64,000 nucleotides of DNA from Sphingomicrobium sp. XHP0239 (GTDB taxonomy: Bacteria; Pseudomonadota; Alphaproteobacteria; Sphingomonadales; Sphingomonadaceae). The notes beneath the pieces were generated by a model that saw only the letters and a program-made list of their open reading frames with translations, was not told the origin of the DNA and did no database searches. Every line of letters starts with the position of its first letter. The first letter of the stretch is position 1. Of this stretch, positions 17,374 to 27,560 are shown in pieces. Location: contig NZ_CP154608.1 in the NCBI RefSeq assembly GCF_039555325.1, positions 1 through 64,000 of the forward strand. The letters run 5' to 3'. A program made the position numbers and the translations under genes.

Positions 17374-20082
17374 GTGACCGACCGCCTGCCCTTTCCCGCG
17401 CTGCACGCCACCCATGCCGGCATGTGGATCGCCGATGGCGAGGGCAGGGTGCGCAGCGTCGGTCGGGGCGAGGCGCTGCAGCGGGCCGCCGCGACCCCGC
17501 ACCTGCTTCTGAACGCCCCGATGGTGGGCGAGCGATTGGGCAGCGCGGATCTATCGGGCCTCGACCTGCTCGAGCTGTTCGCCTTCGTCCATCCGGCGCG
17601 CTTCGTGGTCCCGACGGTGACGGGATTGCAACGGCATTGCGGGCTCGAGGCGAGCGACGACCCCGAACAGGCCGCCGCCGATCTCGGGCGGATCGGGGCC
17701 GCGCTGCTGGCGGCGATGGAGGCGCCCGACTGGGCCGAGCGCGAGGGCGCGTGGACGGTCGCGCGTGCCTTGGGTCGGCACGGATGGAGCTGGTGGCAAC
17801 TGGTCGGCGCACGTCTCAAGACACCGGGCGAGATGGAACGCAGCCTGTTCTCGCGTCTGCCCGAATGGGACGAGGAGGCACGTCCCGACCCGCCGCGCAC
17901 CGTGCGCGTCGACGAGGTCGAGAGCCTTACCCGGCTGTCCAACCTGCTCGGTCCCGACGCCGAGGGCCGCGAGGGCCAGCGCGCGATGGCGGCGCAGATC
18001 GCGCCCGTTTTCGACCCCCGCCCGCGCGAAGGGCAGCCCAACATGCTGCTCGCCAATGCGGGAACGGGGATCGGCAAGACGCTCGCCTATCTCGCCCCCG
18101 CCAGCGTGTGGGCGGAAAAATCCGGCGGAACCGTCTGGGTGTCGACCTACACCAAGGCGCTGCAACGCCAGTTGGACGCGGAAGGGCCGCGGATCGAACC
18201 CAACGATGAGCGCCGTAAGGAACGCATCGTGGTGCGCAAGGGGCGCGAGAATTACCTGTGCCTCCTCAACCTCGAGGATGCCATGCAGGGCGGATTCCAG
18301 GGACGCGCGGCGGTGCTGGCGCAGCTGGTTGCGCGCTGGGCTGCCTATTCGAAGGACGGGGACATGGTCGGGGGCGATCTGCCCGGCTGGCTCCCCAGCC
18401 TGTTCCGCCGTGCGGGCGCCACCGCGCTGACCGACCGGCGCGGCGAATGCGTCTACGCCGGATGCGCCCACTATCGCCAATGCTTCATCGAGCGTGCCGA
18501 GCGGGCGGGACGGCATGCCGACCTCGTCATCGCCAACCATGCGCTCGTCCTCGTCAACGCGGCCCGTCAGCGACCCGATTCGCCGACGCGGATCGTGTTC
18601 GACGAGGGGCATCACCTGTTCGATGCCGCCGACAGCACCTTCTCCGCCGCGCTGACGGGGCGCGAGGCGATCGAGCTTCGGCGCTGGATCGTGGGTCCGG
18701 AGGGCAAGCATCGCGGGCGGCGGCGCGGACTGTCGGCGCGGCTGATGGATCTTGCCAGCTATGACGAGGAAGGCGCGCAGGCGATCGACCAGATCGTCGA
18801 GGCGGCGCAGGCGCTGAACAGCGAAGGATGGCCCCAGCGCGTGGCCGAGCGTGACCCGTGGGGACCGTTCGAGAAGCTGTTCGTGGCGGTGCGCGATACG
18901 ACCTATGCGCGGGCCAAGGCGCAGGACGCGGGTTATGGCCTCGAAACCGCGCTCGTCGATCCCGACGGCGCGCTGGTGGAGGCGGCGAGCGGTGCGTTGG
19001 AGGCACTGGAGGCGCTGGCCAAGCCGATGGCAGCCTTGTCGCGGCGGCTGGAAGCGGTGCTGGAAGCCGCGCCCGACTGGCTCGATGCGCCTGCGCGCGC
19101 GCGGGTCGAGGGGGCGATCCATTCGCTGGGCTGGCGGCGCGAGGAGGTGGCCGGCTGGATCGCGATGCTGGCGCGGATCGGCGGGCCGGCCGATCCCGAC
19201 TTCGTCGACTGGCTGGCGGTCGCGCGGGTCGAGGGGCGCGAATATGACGTGGGACTCCATCGCCACTGGCTCGATCCGACCCGCCCGCTGGCGAAGGCGG
19301 TGATCGAGCCTGCGCACGGCGTGCTCGTCACCTCCGCGACGCTCAAGAGCGGGGAGGGCGAATGGGACGAGGCGCGCGCCCGCACCGGTGCCGACCATCT
19401 CGAAACGCCCGTCCGCACGTTCGAGGCGAAAAGCCCGTTCGACTATGCCGCGAAGACGCAGGTGCTGGTCGTGACCGATGTCGGCCGTGACAATGTCGCT
19501 GCGCTGGCGGGCGCCTATGCGCGGCTGATCGAGGCCGCAGGCGGTGGGACGCTGGGCCTTTTTACCGCGATCAAGCGCCTGCGCGCGGTCCATGCGCGCA
19601 TCGCCGACCGGCTGGCGCGCGCGGGCCTCCCGCTGTTCGCGCAGCATGTCGACCCGATCGACACAGGCACCCTCGTCGACATGTTCCGCGACGATCCGCG
19701 CGCCAGTCTGCTCGGCACCGACGCGCTGCGCGACGGGGTCGATGTGCCCGGCGATTCGCTGCGCCTCGTCGTCATGGAACGGGTGCCCTGGCCGCGGCCC
19801 ACCGTCCTGCACGCAGCGCGGCGGCTCGCGAACGGCGGAAGCGCCTATGACGATCGGGTCGTCCGCGCCAAGCTGGCGCAGGCCTACGGGCGGCTGGTGC
19901 GGCGGCAGGGCGACGGCGGAACGTTCGTGCTGCTTTCCGCCGCCAGCCCCTCGCGCCTGATGACTGCCTTTCCCGAAGGCGTTTCGGTCGATCGCGTTCC
20001 GCTCGACGAGGCGATTGCGCGGATTGAAGACTTGCGTGCGGTGCGCCACCCTGTGCGCGAAGGAGCCGATGCCGATGCCTGA
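17374..20082 (+). CDS. DinG/XPD-like ATP-dependent DNA helicase
   Basis: A superfamily 2 helicase of about 902 residues from a GTG start (VTDRLPFPALHA). Walker A is AGTGIGKT near residue 230 and the DEAH-type box is DEGH near 409. Four Cys (NYLC near 295, CVYAGC at about 359-364, QC near 369) match the Fe-S cluster of the XPD/DinG group. The C-terminal motifs GTDALRDGVDVPG and QAYGRLVRR complete the second RecA domain. The ~200-residue N-terminal extension is typical of alphaproteobacterial versions and of unknown role. It probably unwinds R-loops, flaps or G-quadruplexes 5' to 3'. The stop overlaps sixA by 8 nt, suggesting coupled translation. The exact start is uncertain. Confidence 0.88.
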   Translation: MTDRLPFPALHATHAGMWIADGEGRVRSVGRGEALQRAAATPHLLLNAPMVGERLGSADLSGLDLLELFAFVHPARFVVPTVTGLQRHCGLEASDDPEQAAADLGRIGAALLAAMEAPDWAEREGAWTVARALGRHGWSWWQLVGARLKTPGEMERSLFSRLPEWDEEARPDPPRTVRVDEVESLTRLSNLLGPDAEGREGQRAMAAQIAPVFDPRPREGQPNMLLANAGTGIGKTLAYLAPASVWAEKSGGTVWVSTYTKALQRQLDAEGPRIEPNDERRKERIVVRKGRENYLCLLNLEDAMQGGFQGRAAVLAQLVARWAAYSKDGDMVGGDLPGWLPSLFRRAGATALTDRRGECVYAGCAHYRQCFIERAERAGRHADLVIANHALVLVNAARQRPDSPTRIVFDEGHHLFDAADSTFSAALTGREAIELRRWIVGPEGKHRGRRRGLSARLMDLASYDEEGAQAIDQIVEAAQALNSEGWPQRVAERDPWGPFEKLFVAVRDTTYARAKAQDAGYGLETALVDPDGALVEAASGALEALEALAKPMAALSRRLEAVLEAAPDWLDAPARARVEGAIHSLGWRREEVAGWIAMLARIGGPADPDFVDWLAVARVEGREYDVGLHRHWLDPTRPLAKAVIEPAHGVLVTSATLKSGEGEWDEARARTGADHLETPVRTFEAKSPFDYAAKTQVLVVTDVGRDNVAALAGAYARLIEAAGGGTLGLFTAIKRLRAVHARIADRLARAGLPLFAQHVDPIDTGTLVDMFRDDPRASLLGTDALRDGVDVPGDSLRLVVMERVPWPRPTVLHAARRLANGGSAYDDRVVRAKLAQAYGRLVRRQGDGGTFVLLSAASPSRLMTAFPEGVSVDRVPLDEAIARIEDLRAVRHPVREGADADA

Positions 20083-20575
20083 TCTCTTGCTGCTGCGTCA
20101 TGCCAAGTCGGACTGGAAGGACAGCTCGCACGCCGACATGGACCGCCCGCTCAACCCGCGTGGGCAGAAAGCGGCCCGCGCGATGGGGCGCTTCCTCGCC
20201 ACGCGTCCGCCCGTCGATATGCTGTGGGCCAGCCCGGCGGCGCGGGTGCAGGAGACGGTCCGCGGTATCCGCAAGGTCACCGACGTCCTCCCCGACCAGC
20301 AGATCGTGCAGGCGCTGTACGGCGCGAGCGTACGGACGCTGTTGGACCTGTTGCACCAGGCGCGCGGACAGCGATTGCTGATGGTCGGGCACAATCCCGG
20401 GATGCATGAGCTTGCCATGCGATTGAGCGACGGGCGGGCGAGCGAGGCGCGCGAACGGATGCTCGCCAAATATCCCACGGGATCGCTGGCCGAACTGCGA
20501 TTCGACGGCGAATGGGCGGACCTTCGCGAAGGCGGTGCGGAGCTGACGGGCTTCACCCGCCCGCGCGACCTCTAG
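20075..20575 (+). CDS. sixA: SixA-like phosphohistidine phosphatase
   Basis: A 166-residue histidine phosphatase (phosphoglycerate mutase fold). The catalytic RHAKS motif is at about residues 8-12, conserved Arg sits in SPAARVQET, and the second His is in HNPGMHE. SixA removes phosphate from histidine phosphotransfer domains or PTS proteins. I chose the ATG 9 nt after AGGAG (inside the helicase 3' end) over one only 3 nt after it. The gene ends with a 4-nt overlap against the convergent MerR-type gene. Confidence 0.87.
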   Translation: MPDLLLLRHAKSDWKDSSHADMDRPLNPRGQKAARAMGRFLATRPPVDMLWASPAARVQETVRGIRKVTDVLPDQQIVQALYGASVRTLLDLLHQARGQRLLMVGHNPGMHELAMRLSDGRASEARERMLAKYPTGSLAELRFDGEWADLREGGAELTGFTRPRDL

Positions 20576-20952
20576 GCTTCGAGCGCGGCGGCGATTCGAT
20601 TACGGAGCGCCCTCAGCGCCGCGACATCGACGGCGGGGGCGGGCGCGTCGGCATGGTCGACCGGCGCGGTCGGGGCATGGTTCGCTGCGTCGGGTTCGTC
20701 GGAGAGGGTGCGCAACGCCTTCTGCGCGCCCTTGAGCGTATAGCCTTCGCGGTTGACCAGGCGGTCGATCGCGCGCGCCGTTTCGACGTCGGCGGGGCGG
20801 TAATAGCGGCGATTGCCCGCGCGTTTCAGCGGTGTCAGCTGCGGGAATTTCGTTTCCCAGTAGCGCAGAATATGCTGCGCCACGCCGATTTCCTCGGACA
20901 ATTCTCCGATGGTGCGGAAGGCGCCTGAATCCTTCGACGTGGCCCTGGCCAC
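20572..20952 (-). CDS. MerR-family transcriptional regulator
   Basis: A 126-residue protein with a GTG start. Residues 12-80 form the winged helix-turn-helix of MerR regulators (FRTIGELSEEIGVAQHILRYWE, then RRYYRPADVE). The usual effector-binding Cys or long dimerisation helix is lacking; the C-terminal part is short and Ala/Pro-rich. This is the regulator conserved directly after ihfA in many alphaproteobacteria. Its target is unknown; it is the last gene of the rpmF-plsX-fabH-ihfA operon. Confidence 0.88.
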   Translation of the reverse strand: MARATSKDSGAFRTIGELSEEIGVAQHILRYWETKFPQLTPLKRAGNRRYYRPADVETARAIDRLVNREGYTLKGAQKALRTLSDEPDAANHAPTAPVDHADAPAPAVDVAALRALRNRIAAALEA

Positions 20953-20962
20953 CGCGTCGCGC

Positions 20963-21295
20963 CTAGCCGGCGATCCGGTCGCGCATGATCTGGCTGGCGC
21001 GGAAGGTCATCACGCGGCGCGGCGCGATCGGCACTTCGACGCCGGTCTTGGGGTTGCGGCCGATCCGCTCGCCCTTGTCGCGCAGGATGAAGCTGCCGAA
21101 GCCCGAAATCTTCACATTGTCGCCGTTCGACAGCGATTCGCACATGTGCGCGAGCACCCGCTCGACCAGCGAGGCCGACTCCGCGCGGCTGAGGCCGAGC
21201 TTGAGGTGGACGACATCGGCGAGATCCGCGCGCGTCATCGTGTTCGGTTCGGTGGTTGCGTTCCCGCTCGCGCGGGCGATGCCTGCATCTGCCAT
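20963..21295 (-). CDS. ihfA: Integration host factor subunit alpha
   Basis: A 110-residue HU/IHF-family DNA-bending protein. The core starts at [11 protein letters not shown], preceded by a 19-residue extension [13 protein letters not shown]..., chosen because a TAGGAA ribosome site precedes this ATG and none precedes the inner one. Signature segments [21 protein letters not shown] and the beta-arm proline region [14 protein letters not shown] are intact. It pairs with IhfB to bend DNA at specific sites in replication, recombination and transcription. The gene sits 117 nt after fabH. Confidence 0.93.
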   Translation of the reverse strand: MADAGIARASGNATTEPNTMTRADLADVVHLKLGLSRAESASLVERVLAHMCESLSNGDNVKISGFGSFILRDKGERIGRNPKTGVEVPIAPRRVMTFRASQIMRDRIAG

Positions 21296-21411
21296 GGTCG
21301 TTCCTAAGCCCCCCGTGAAAAACTGTCGTCGAGGCGACTCTAGGCCTGCCTCGGGTCGGTCGTCAACGGGTTGATCTAGCGTCTTTTTTGACGTTCTGAC
21401 AAGAGGGCGCG

Positions 21412-22374
21412 TCAATAGCGCAGCGCGGCCGCACCCCAGGTGAATCCCCCGCCCATCGCCTCGAGCAGAACCAGGTCGCCGCGCTGGATGCGCCCGTCGC
21501 GCACCGCCAGGTCGAGCGCCAGCGGCACCGAGGCCGCGGACGTATTGGCATGGCGGTCGACGGTGACGACCATCCTCTCGGCGGGCAGATCCAGCTTGCG
21601 CGCGGTCGCCTCGAGGATGCGGGCGTTGGCCTGGTGGGGGACGATCCAGTCGACGTCGCTTGGTTCAAGGCCCGCCGCGTCGAGCGTTTCGCGCAAAACC
21701 GCCGCAAGATTGACGACCGCGTGGCGGAAGACCTCGCGCCCCCGCATGCGCAAATGCCCGACCGTCTGCGTCGTCGAAGGGCCGCCGTCGACATAGAGCA
21801 TGTCGTGATGTTCGCCCGCCGCATGGAGCCGCGCGGCGATGATGCCGCGGTCGGTATCGTCCTGCGCCTCCAGCACGATCGCCCCCGCGCCGTCGCCGAA
21901 CAGAACGCATGTCCCGCGGTCTTCCCAGTCGAGAATGCGGCTGAAGGTTTCCGCGCCGATTACCAGCGCCCGTCGGCCCTGTCCGGCCTTGAGCATCGAA
22001 TCGGCGACCGTGACCGCGTAGAGAAAGCCGGTGCAGACCGCCGCCACGTCGAACGCGATGCAGTCGGCGATGCCGAGGTTGGCCGCCACCCGTGTGGCGC
22101 TGGCCGGAAAGGTCTCGTCCGGGGTCGCGGTGGCAAGAACGATGAGATCGATGTCGTCCGCCCCGATCCCCGCAGCCTCGAGCGCGCGGCGCGAGGCGTC
22201 GGTGGCGAGGGTCGACGTCGTCTCGCCTTCGCCCGCGATATAGCGTTGGCGGATGCCGGTGCGCTCGACGATCCATTCGTCGGTCGTGTCGACCGTTTCG
22301 GACAATTCCGCGTTGGTCACGCACCGTTCGGGAAGCGCGCTGCCGGTGCCGAGGACGACCGAGCGAACGGTCAC
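21412..22374 (-). CDS. fabH: 3-oxoacyl-[acyl-carrier-protein] synthase III
   Basis: A 320-residue KAS III that condenses acetyl-CoA with malonyl-ACP to start fatty acid synthesis. The Cys-His-Asn catalytic triad is seen in [16 protein letters not shown] and HANTSAAS. The [16 protein letters not shown]-terminal motif is typical. The GTG start overlaps the plsX stop (GTGA), so the two enzymes are co-translated, linking phospholipid and fatty acid initiation. Confidence 0.96.
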   Translation of the reverse strand: MTVRSVVLGTGSALPERCVTNAELSETVDTTDEWIVERTGIRQRYIAGEGETTSTLATDASRRALEAAGIGADDIDLIVLATATPDETFPASATRVAANLGIADCIAFDVAAVCTGFLYAVTVADSMLKAGQGRRALVIGAETFSRILDWEDRGTCVLFGDGAGAIVLEAQDDTDRGIIAARLHAAGEHHDMLYVDGGPSTTQTVGHLRMRGREVFRHAVVNLAAVLRETLDAAGLEPSDVDWIVPHQANARILEATARKLDLPAERMVVTVDRHANTSAASVPLALDLAVRDGRIQRGDLVLLEAMGGGFTWGAAALRY

Positions 22375-23441
22375 GCCGGGGTTCCGTTCGGCGTCGCGCC
22401 GTTCATGTCGTCGAGCGTGCGCGCGCGAAACGTGTCGAGGTCGGTGCGGATCTTCTGGGTGATGTCGTTGCGGACCATCGATCCCGCCACGCGAATGGCG
22501 TTGGCGACGCCCTTCGCGCTCGCGCTGCCGTGCGATTTCACGACGATTCCGTTGAGACCCAGGAAGACCGCGCCGTTGTGATTGTTGGGATCGAGATGGA
22601 CCTTCAGGAGCTGCATCGCGGGCTTGGAGATGAGGAACCCCATCTTGCTGCGAAGGCTCGACTGGAACGCGCCGCGCAGAAGGTCGGTGACGAACCGCGC
22701 GGTTCCCTCGGCGGTCTTGAGCGCGATGTTGCCCGAAAACCCGTCGGTCACGACCACGTCGATCTCGCCGCGCGAAATCTTGTCGCCCTCGGTGAAGCCC
22801 GCAAAATGGAAAGGCAGATAGTCCGCTTCGTTGAGCAGCGCGGCCGCTTCCTTCAATTCCTCGGTGCCCTTCAGCGCCTCGGTCCCGATGTTGAGCAGTT
22901 TTACGCACGGACGCTCGTTGCCCATCACGGTGCGCGAATAGGCCGCGCCCATCACCGCGAACTGGACGAGGTTCTGCGCGTCGCACTCGGTGTTGGCACC
23001 GAGGTCGAGCATAACGAGGTCCTCGTCCTTCAGCGTGGGAAGCAGCGCCGACAAGGCGGGGCGGTCGATCCCCTCCATCGTGCGCAGCGCCAGCTTGGCG
23101 ATCGCCATCAGCGCGCCGGTATTGCCGCCCGACACCGCGGCGTCGGCGTTGCCGGATTTCACCGCGCTCACGGCCTCGCCCATGCTGGTGCCCTTGGACT
23201 GGCGGATCGCCTGGCTGGGCTTGGCGCTACCCTCGATCACCTTGTCGCAGCCGCAGATCGTCGTCGCGGCGGACAGGTTGGGATATCGCTCCAGCTCGGC
23301 CGAAAGCTGCGCCTCGTCGCCATAGAGAGCGAAGCGCAGATCAGGGTCGCGGCGGCGCGCGATCGCCGCGCCTTCGACCATCACCGGCGGACCCACGTCG
23401 CCGCCCATGGCGTCGATCGCGATCCGGGGGGTTTTGGCCAT
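22371..23441 (-). CDS. plsX: Phosphate acyltransferase PlsX
   Basis: A 356-residue enzyme that makes acyl-phosphate from acyl-ACP for phospholipid synthesis by PlsY. It begins with the hallmark [13 protein letters not shown] and holds [10 protein letters not shown] and the later [13 protein letters not shown] segment. Full family length. It follows rpmF by 24 nt and overlaps fabH by 4 nt, the classic bacterial order. Confidence 0.97.
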   Translation of the reverse strand: MAKTPRIAIDAMGGDVGPPVMVEGAAIARRRDPDLRFALYGDEAQLSAELERYPNLSAATTICGCDKVIEGSAKPSQAIRQSKGTSMGEAVSAVKSGNADAAVSGGNTGALMAIAKLALRTMEGIDRPALSALLPTLKDEDLVMLDLGANTECDAQNLVQFAVMGAAYSRTVMGNERPCVKLLNIGTEALKGTEELKEAAALLNEADYLPFHFAGFTEGDKISRGEIDVVVTDGFSGNIALKTAEGTARFVTDLLRGAFQSSLRSKMGFLISKPAMQLLKVHLDPNNHNGAVFLGLNGIVVKSHGSASAKGVANAIRVAGSMVRNDITQKIRTDLDTFRARTLDDMNGATPNGTPA

Positions 23442-23465
23442 AAAAAAACGCGGACCTAGGTCGGC

Positions 23466-23645
23466 TTAGTCTTCGGGGGCGATGATTTCACGGCCGTTGT
23501 AGTGGCCGCAGGCGTCGCACATGTTGTGGGGACGCTTGAGTTCGCCGCAGTTCGGGCATTCCTGAAACGCGCTGGGGCTCAACGCGTGATGGCTGCGACG
23601 CATGCCCTTCTTCGAGGGCGAGGTTTTTCTTTTCGGGACGGCCAT
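23466..23645 (-). CDS. rpmF: 50S ribosomal protein L32
   Basis: A 59-residue protein that begins [20 protein letters not shown], the invariant L32 N-terminus. A zinc ribbon follows, formed by CPNC and CDAC, and it ends in an acidic tail. It is part of the large ribosomal subunit. It is the first gene of the rpmF-plsX-fabH-ihfA-merR operon; the 134 nt upstream to the end of the GloB-like gene should hold the promoter. Confidence 0.97.
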   Translation of the reverse strand: MAVPKRKTSPSKKGMRRSHHALSPSAFQECPNCGELKRPHNMCDACGHYNGREIIAPED

Positions 23646-23779
23646 GACGGCACCTTATCCTGTTGGTTTGGCACAAAAAATAAAGCGACCATCCACGCGC
23701 CGGTGCAAGGGCAGGCGCCGGGACGGCCGCTAGGCTGCGCGTGCTATAGCGAAATATTCGCTCGATGCAAGCCGGAGGG

Positions 23780-24451
23780 TCAGCCCCTCCCGAGCGCCGC
23801 GTCGCCCACGTGGGGATTGGTCGCCCGCTCCGCGCCGAACGTGCTCATCGGTCCGTGGCCGGGCACGAAATGGACATCGTTGCCCAGCGGCCAGAGCTTG
23901 GTCGTGATCGCGTCGATCAGGTCCTGATGGTTGCCGCGAGGAAAATCCGTGCGCCCAATCGACCCCTTGAACAGGACGTCGCCGACGATCGCCAGCTTCG
24001 ACGCCTCGTTGAAGAAGACGACGTGACCGGGGGTGTGGCCGGGGCAATGATGAACGCTGAAAACGAGGTCGCCGACCGTCACCCTATCCCCGTCGTTCAG
24101 CCAGCGATCGCTCTCGAACGGCTTACCGGGAACGCCGTAGCGTGCACCGTCCTCCTCCAATCGCTCGATCCAGAACCGGTCGGCCTCGTGCGGCCCCTCG
24201 ATGGGCACGCCGAGTTCCTCGGCCAGCACGCTCGCCTGTCCGCAATGGTCGATATGCCCGTGCGTCAGGATGATCTTCTCCAGCTCGACGCCGGTCTGCT
24301 CGACCGCGGCCTTCAGCTTGTGCAGGTCGCCGCCGGGATCGGACAGCGCCGCCTTGTTGGTCCTGGTGCACCACAACAGGGTGCAGTTCTGCTGCAGCGG
24401 CGTGACCGGAATGATCGCGGCCTTCAGCGGCGGGGTGATCGGATCAGTCAT
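23780..24451 (-). CDS. GloB-like MBL-fold metallo-hydrolase
   Basis: A 223-residue metallo-beta-lactamase-fold hydrolase of the YcbL/glyoxalase II-like branch. The dinuclear zinc motif THGHIDHCG, the later His in CPGHTPGH, Asp in IVGDVLFKGSIGR and His in VPGHGP are all present. Members hydrolyse thioesters such as S-lactoylglutathione, but the C-terminal substrate domain of true GloB is absent. The ATG overlaps the dipeptidase stop by 8 nt, so it is the second gene of a two-gene unit. Confidence 0.88.
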   Translation of the reverse strand: MTDPITPPLKAAIIPVTPLQQNCTLLWCTRTNKAALSDPGGDLHKLKAAVEQTGVELEKIILTHGHIDHCGQASVLAEELGVPIEGPHEADRFWIERLEEDGARYGVPGKPFESDRWLNDGDRVTVGDLVFSVHHCPGHTPGHVVFFNEASKLAIVGDVLFKGSIGRTDFPRGNHQDLIDAITTKLWPLGNDVHFVPGHGPMSTFGAERATNPHVGDAALGRG

Positions 24452-25691
24452 CGCGATCGCTCGTCGCAAGGCTGGGCGGCGTGTCGCTCATGCCGGCGGC
24501 CACCTGCTCCGCGCGCCGCATCACGCGCAGCACGTTGCCCCCCGCAAGTTTCGCGAGATTTTCGTCGGACCAGCCACGGCGCACCAGTTCGGCGAACAGG
24601 TCGGGATAATCGTCGACGCTGTCCAGTCCCTCGACCGTCTGGCTGATCCCGTCGAAGTCGCCGCCGATGCCGACATGGTCGTGTCCGGCGACGCGCGCGA
24701 CATGGTCGATATGATCGGCGGCGTCCGAAATCGTCGCGATCGGCGCGGGATTGGCAGCGTCATAAGCTTCCATCGCCGCCGCGAGCGCGTCGGGGTTGCC
24801 GGTGTTGAGCGCGGACAGCCGCGCCTCTTCCGCATCGCGTGCCGCGTCCGCCTGCCACACCGCGTCGGACAGGAAGCTCGGGACGAAGGTGATCATCACC
24901 ACCCCGCCATTGTCGGGCATCCGGGTCAGCACGCTGTCGGGAACGTTGCGCGGATGGCTGCCTACCGCACGCGCGGACGAATGCGAGAAGATCACCGGGG
25001 CGGCGGTCACGTCGAGCACGTCGTGCATCGCCTCCTCGCTGACGTGGGACAGGTCGACGAGCATCCCGATGCGGTTCATCTCGCCGATCACCTCGCGCCC
25101 GAAGTCGCTGAGGCCGCCGTGTTGGGGCGCGTCGGTGGCGCTGTCGGCCCAGCCGGTGGTGCGACTGTGGGTCAGCGTCATGTAGGCCACGCCCAGTCGC
25201 TTGAACTGTCGCAGCGCGGCGAGGTTGCCGTTGCCGATCTGGTGACCGCCCTCGACCCCCGCCATCGATCCGATCCGCCCGGCGCGGAACGCCTGTTCGA
25301 CCGCGTTGGCGGTCGTCGCCCAGGCCAGCTGGTCGGGATAGGCCTCGATCATCCGGTCGACGATGTCGATCTGTTCGATGGTGGTACGGATCGCCTCGTC
25401 GCCGGTGATTCCGGCATTGATATAGACCGACCACATCTGCGCCCCGACCTGCCCCTCGCGCATGCGGGCGAGATCGGTCATCAGCGGCTGGGTATCCGCC
25501 TCCAGCCCCTCGACCGAGAAATCGCGCTGCCCGCGAACCTGGATCGGCAGGTCGTTGTGTCCGTCGATCAGCGGAGTCCGGGACAGCACCCGTTCGACCC
25601 GTTCGGCGACATCGTCGCGGTCCTGGGCGAGCGCGGGGGACGCGGCGGCCAGGACGGCCAGCAGCGCGGTGGAAGCAAGGAACGGGCGCAT
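24444..25691 (-). CDS. Secreted membrane dipeptidase (peptidase family M19)
   Basis: About 415 residues. Residues 1-21 form a signal peptide ending ALAQ. The zinc ligands begin with DGHNDLP, then EGGHQIG, HSRTTGWADS, the M19-typical DLSHVSEE and FSHSSARAVGSHPRN, and GIGGDFDG. M19 enzymes cleave dipeptides and in some bacteria D-amino-acid or beta-lactam substrates. I chose the ATG 6 nt after GGAG; two further ATGs lie 6 and 12 nt upstream. It is likely periplasmic. Confidence 0.92.
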   Translation of the reverse strand: MRPFLASTALLAVLAAASPALAQDRDDVAERVERVLSRTPLIDGHNDLPIQVRGQRDFSVEGLEADTQPLMTDLARMREGQVGAQMWSVYINAGITGDEAIRTTIEQIDIVDRMIEAYPDQLAWATTANAVEQAFRAGRIGSMAGVEGGHQIGNGNLAALRQFKRLGVAYMTLTHSRTTGWADSATDAPQHGGLSDFGREVIGEMNRIGMLVDLSHVSEEAMHDVLDVTAAPVIFSHSSARAVGSHPRNVPDSVLTRMPDNGGVVMITFVPSFLSDAVWQADAARDAEEARLSALNTGNPDALAAAMEAYDAANPAPIATISDAADHIDHVARVAGHDHVGIGGDFDGISQTVEGLDSVDDYPDLFAELVRRGWSDENLAKLAGGNVLRVMRRAEQVAAGMSDTPPSLATSDRDD

Positions 25692-25820
25692 CAACATCTC
25701 CATCGAACAATCGTGCGCATGAAAAGCAGATGGCGAGGGTCGCGGCAAGGAATCGCGAGGGCGGGACGATGCACGATCGCTTGTGCGCTGCCGCGTCCGC
25801 GTCCAGAGGCTGGTGCCGTC

Positions 25821-27560
25821 ATGCGGATCCTGTTCGACGATGCACGGCCCGGGGGCGATGCGAAGATGCGGCTGTTCGATGCGCCGCGCGGCATCGTGCG
25901 CGCCGACCGACTGGACGAGGTCGTGCCCGCGCTCGACCGGCTGCGGGCCGCCACGCGCGCCGGTCATCACGTCGCGGGCTATCTCGCCTACGAAGCGGGC
26001 TTCGCGCTCGACCCCGCGCTCGCAGACCTTGACCGCACCGACGGGACGCCGCTCCTCCTGTTCGGGATCTACGATGCGGTCCGGCGCGTGCCGAGTGCCG
26101 ACCTGCTAGCGGAAGCGGGGCAGGCGGTGTGCACGCCGCCCCGTCCCGTCATTACGCGGGGCGACTATGAAGCCGCGGCGCGCGAGGTGGGGCGGGCGCT
26201 TGCTGCCGGCGATTATTATCAGACCAATCTCACCTTCCCCTGCCTGCTGCGCCACGGAGGCGATCCGCTGTCGCTCTACGCCCGGCTGGCGGGGCGGGGC
26301 GGCGGCGCCTGGGGGGGCGTCGTCGACCATGACGAGGGCGCACTCGTGTCGCTCTCGCCCGAGCAGTTCTTCACGCTTCGCGGCAACGAGCTGACCGCCC
26401 GCCCGATGAAGGGCACCGCGCCGCGCCGCGGCGACCCCGCGGCCGATGCCGCCGAGGCCGAGGCGCTGCTGACCGACGAAAAGCAACGTGCCGAAAATCT
26501 CATGATCGTCGATCTGATGCGCAACGATCTGGCGCGCGTCGCGGAAACGGGCAGCGTCGCGGTGCCCGACCTGTTCGCGCTCGAAACCTATCCGACCGTC
26601 CACCAGATGACGAGCCGCATCACCGCCCGGCTGCGCGAGGGCCTCGACGCCATCGACGTGCTGCGGACGATCTTTCCCTGCGGTTCGGTCACGGGCGCCC
26701 CCAAGATCGCCGCGATGCGCGCCCTCCACGACCTCGAACCGCATCCGCGCGGCGCCTATACGGGATCGATGGGATGGATCGCGCCCGACGGCGATGCGGC
26801 ATTCAACGTGCTCATCCGTACGATCCAGATCGTGTCCGGCAGGCCACAGGCGCGGCTGGGGTTGGGATCGGGGCTTGTGGTCGACTCGGTGCCCCGCGAT
26901 GAGTGGGCCGAGTGCTTACTCAAGGGGAGCTTTGTGGACCACGCCGCCAACGACTTCGACCTCATCGAAACGATGGCCTACGACCCGATGGAGGGGATCG
27001 CCGACCTCGAGCGGCATCTGGCGCGCATGCGCGATACGGCGGAGGAACTGGGGTTCGCCTTCGACCGTCACGATGCGCGCAACGAATTGCAGGCCGCGAC
27101 CTTCGGTCACCGCGAGAAAGCCATGGTCCGGCTGCTCGCCAGCCCCAGCGGCGCGATCGCGATCGAGGTGAAGCCGATCGCGCCGTCGCCCGACGAGCCC
27201 GTCACGGTGCAGGTCAAGCCGCTGCCTGTCGGTGCCGACGATCTGCGGCTCCGGCACAAGACCACCGCCCGTGCCTTCTACGACGCGGCGCGCGACCCCG
27301 ACGTGGCTTACGAAACGCTGTTCGTGGACGGCGACGGCTTCCTGACCGAGGGCAGCTTCACCAACCTGTTCGTCGAGAAGGACGGCATCCTCGTCACTCC
27401 GCCCCTCGCGCGCGGCCTGCTTCCCGGCGTCCTTCGCGCCCGGTTGATCGAGGAGGATCGCGCCATCGAGGGCGACCTCACCGTCGAGGACCTGTCGGGG
27501 CGTTTCTGTATCGGCAATTCGGCGCGCGGCCTGATGCGCGCCCGGCTGGTCGAGGGCTAG
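25821..27560 (+). CDS. pabB: Fused aminodeoxychorismate synthase component I and aminodeoxychorismate lyase
   Basis: A 579-residue two-domain protein for p-aminobenzoate (folate) synthesis. Residues about 1-370 are PabB: MKGTAPRRGD, MIVDLMRNDLARVAETG, YPTVHQM and FPCGSVTGAPK near 290. Residues about 375-579 are a class IV PLP enzyme like PabC: the PLP Lys in RHKTTARAF near 478 and EGSFTNLF. One chain would thus aminate chorismate and eliminate pyruvate, needing only a separate PabA glutaminase, which is not in the window. It is divergent from the dipeptidase and ends with a 4-nt overlap against pdeM. Confidence 0.93.
   Translation: MRILFDDARPGGDAKMRLFDAPRGIVRADRLDEVVPALDRLRAATRAGHHVAGYLAYEAGFALDPALADLDRTDGTPLLLFGIYDAVRRVPSADLLAEAGQAVCTPPRPVITRGDYEAAAREVGRALAAGDYYQTNLTFPCLLRHGGDPLSLYARLAGRGGGAWGGVVDHDEGALVSLSPEQFFTLRGNELTARPMKGTAPRRGDPAADAAEAEALLTDEKQRAENLMIVDLMRNDLARVAETGSVAVPDLFALETYPTVHQMTSRITARLREGLDAIDVLRTIFPCGSVTGAPKIAAMRALHDLEPHPRGAYTGSMGWIAPDGDAAFNVLIRTIQIVSGRPQARLGLGSGLVVDSVPRDEWAECLLKGSFVDHAANDFDLIETMAYDPMEGIADLERHLARMRDTAEELGFAFDRHDARNELQAATFGHREKAMVRLLASPSGAIAIEVKPIAPSPDEPVTVQVKPLPVGADDLRLRHKTTARAFYDAARDPDVAYETLFVDGDGFLTEGSFTNLFVEKDGILVTPPLARGLLPGVLRARLIEEDRAIEGDLTVEDLSGRFCIGNSARGLMRARLVEG

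Noticed and set aside
17551..20049. 832-codon minus-strand frame opposite the DinG-like helicase
   Set aside because: The plus strand carries all helicase motifs; the antisense product is His/Arg-rich and featureless.
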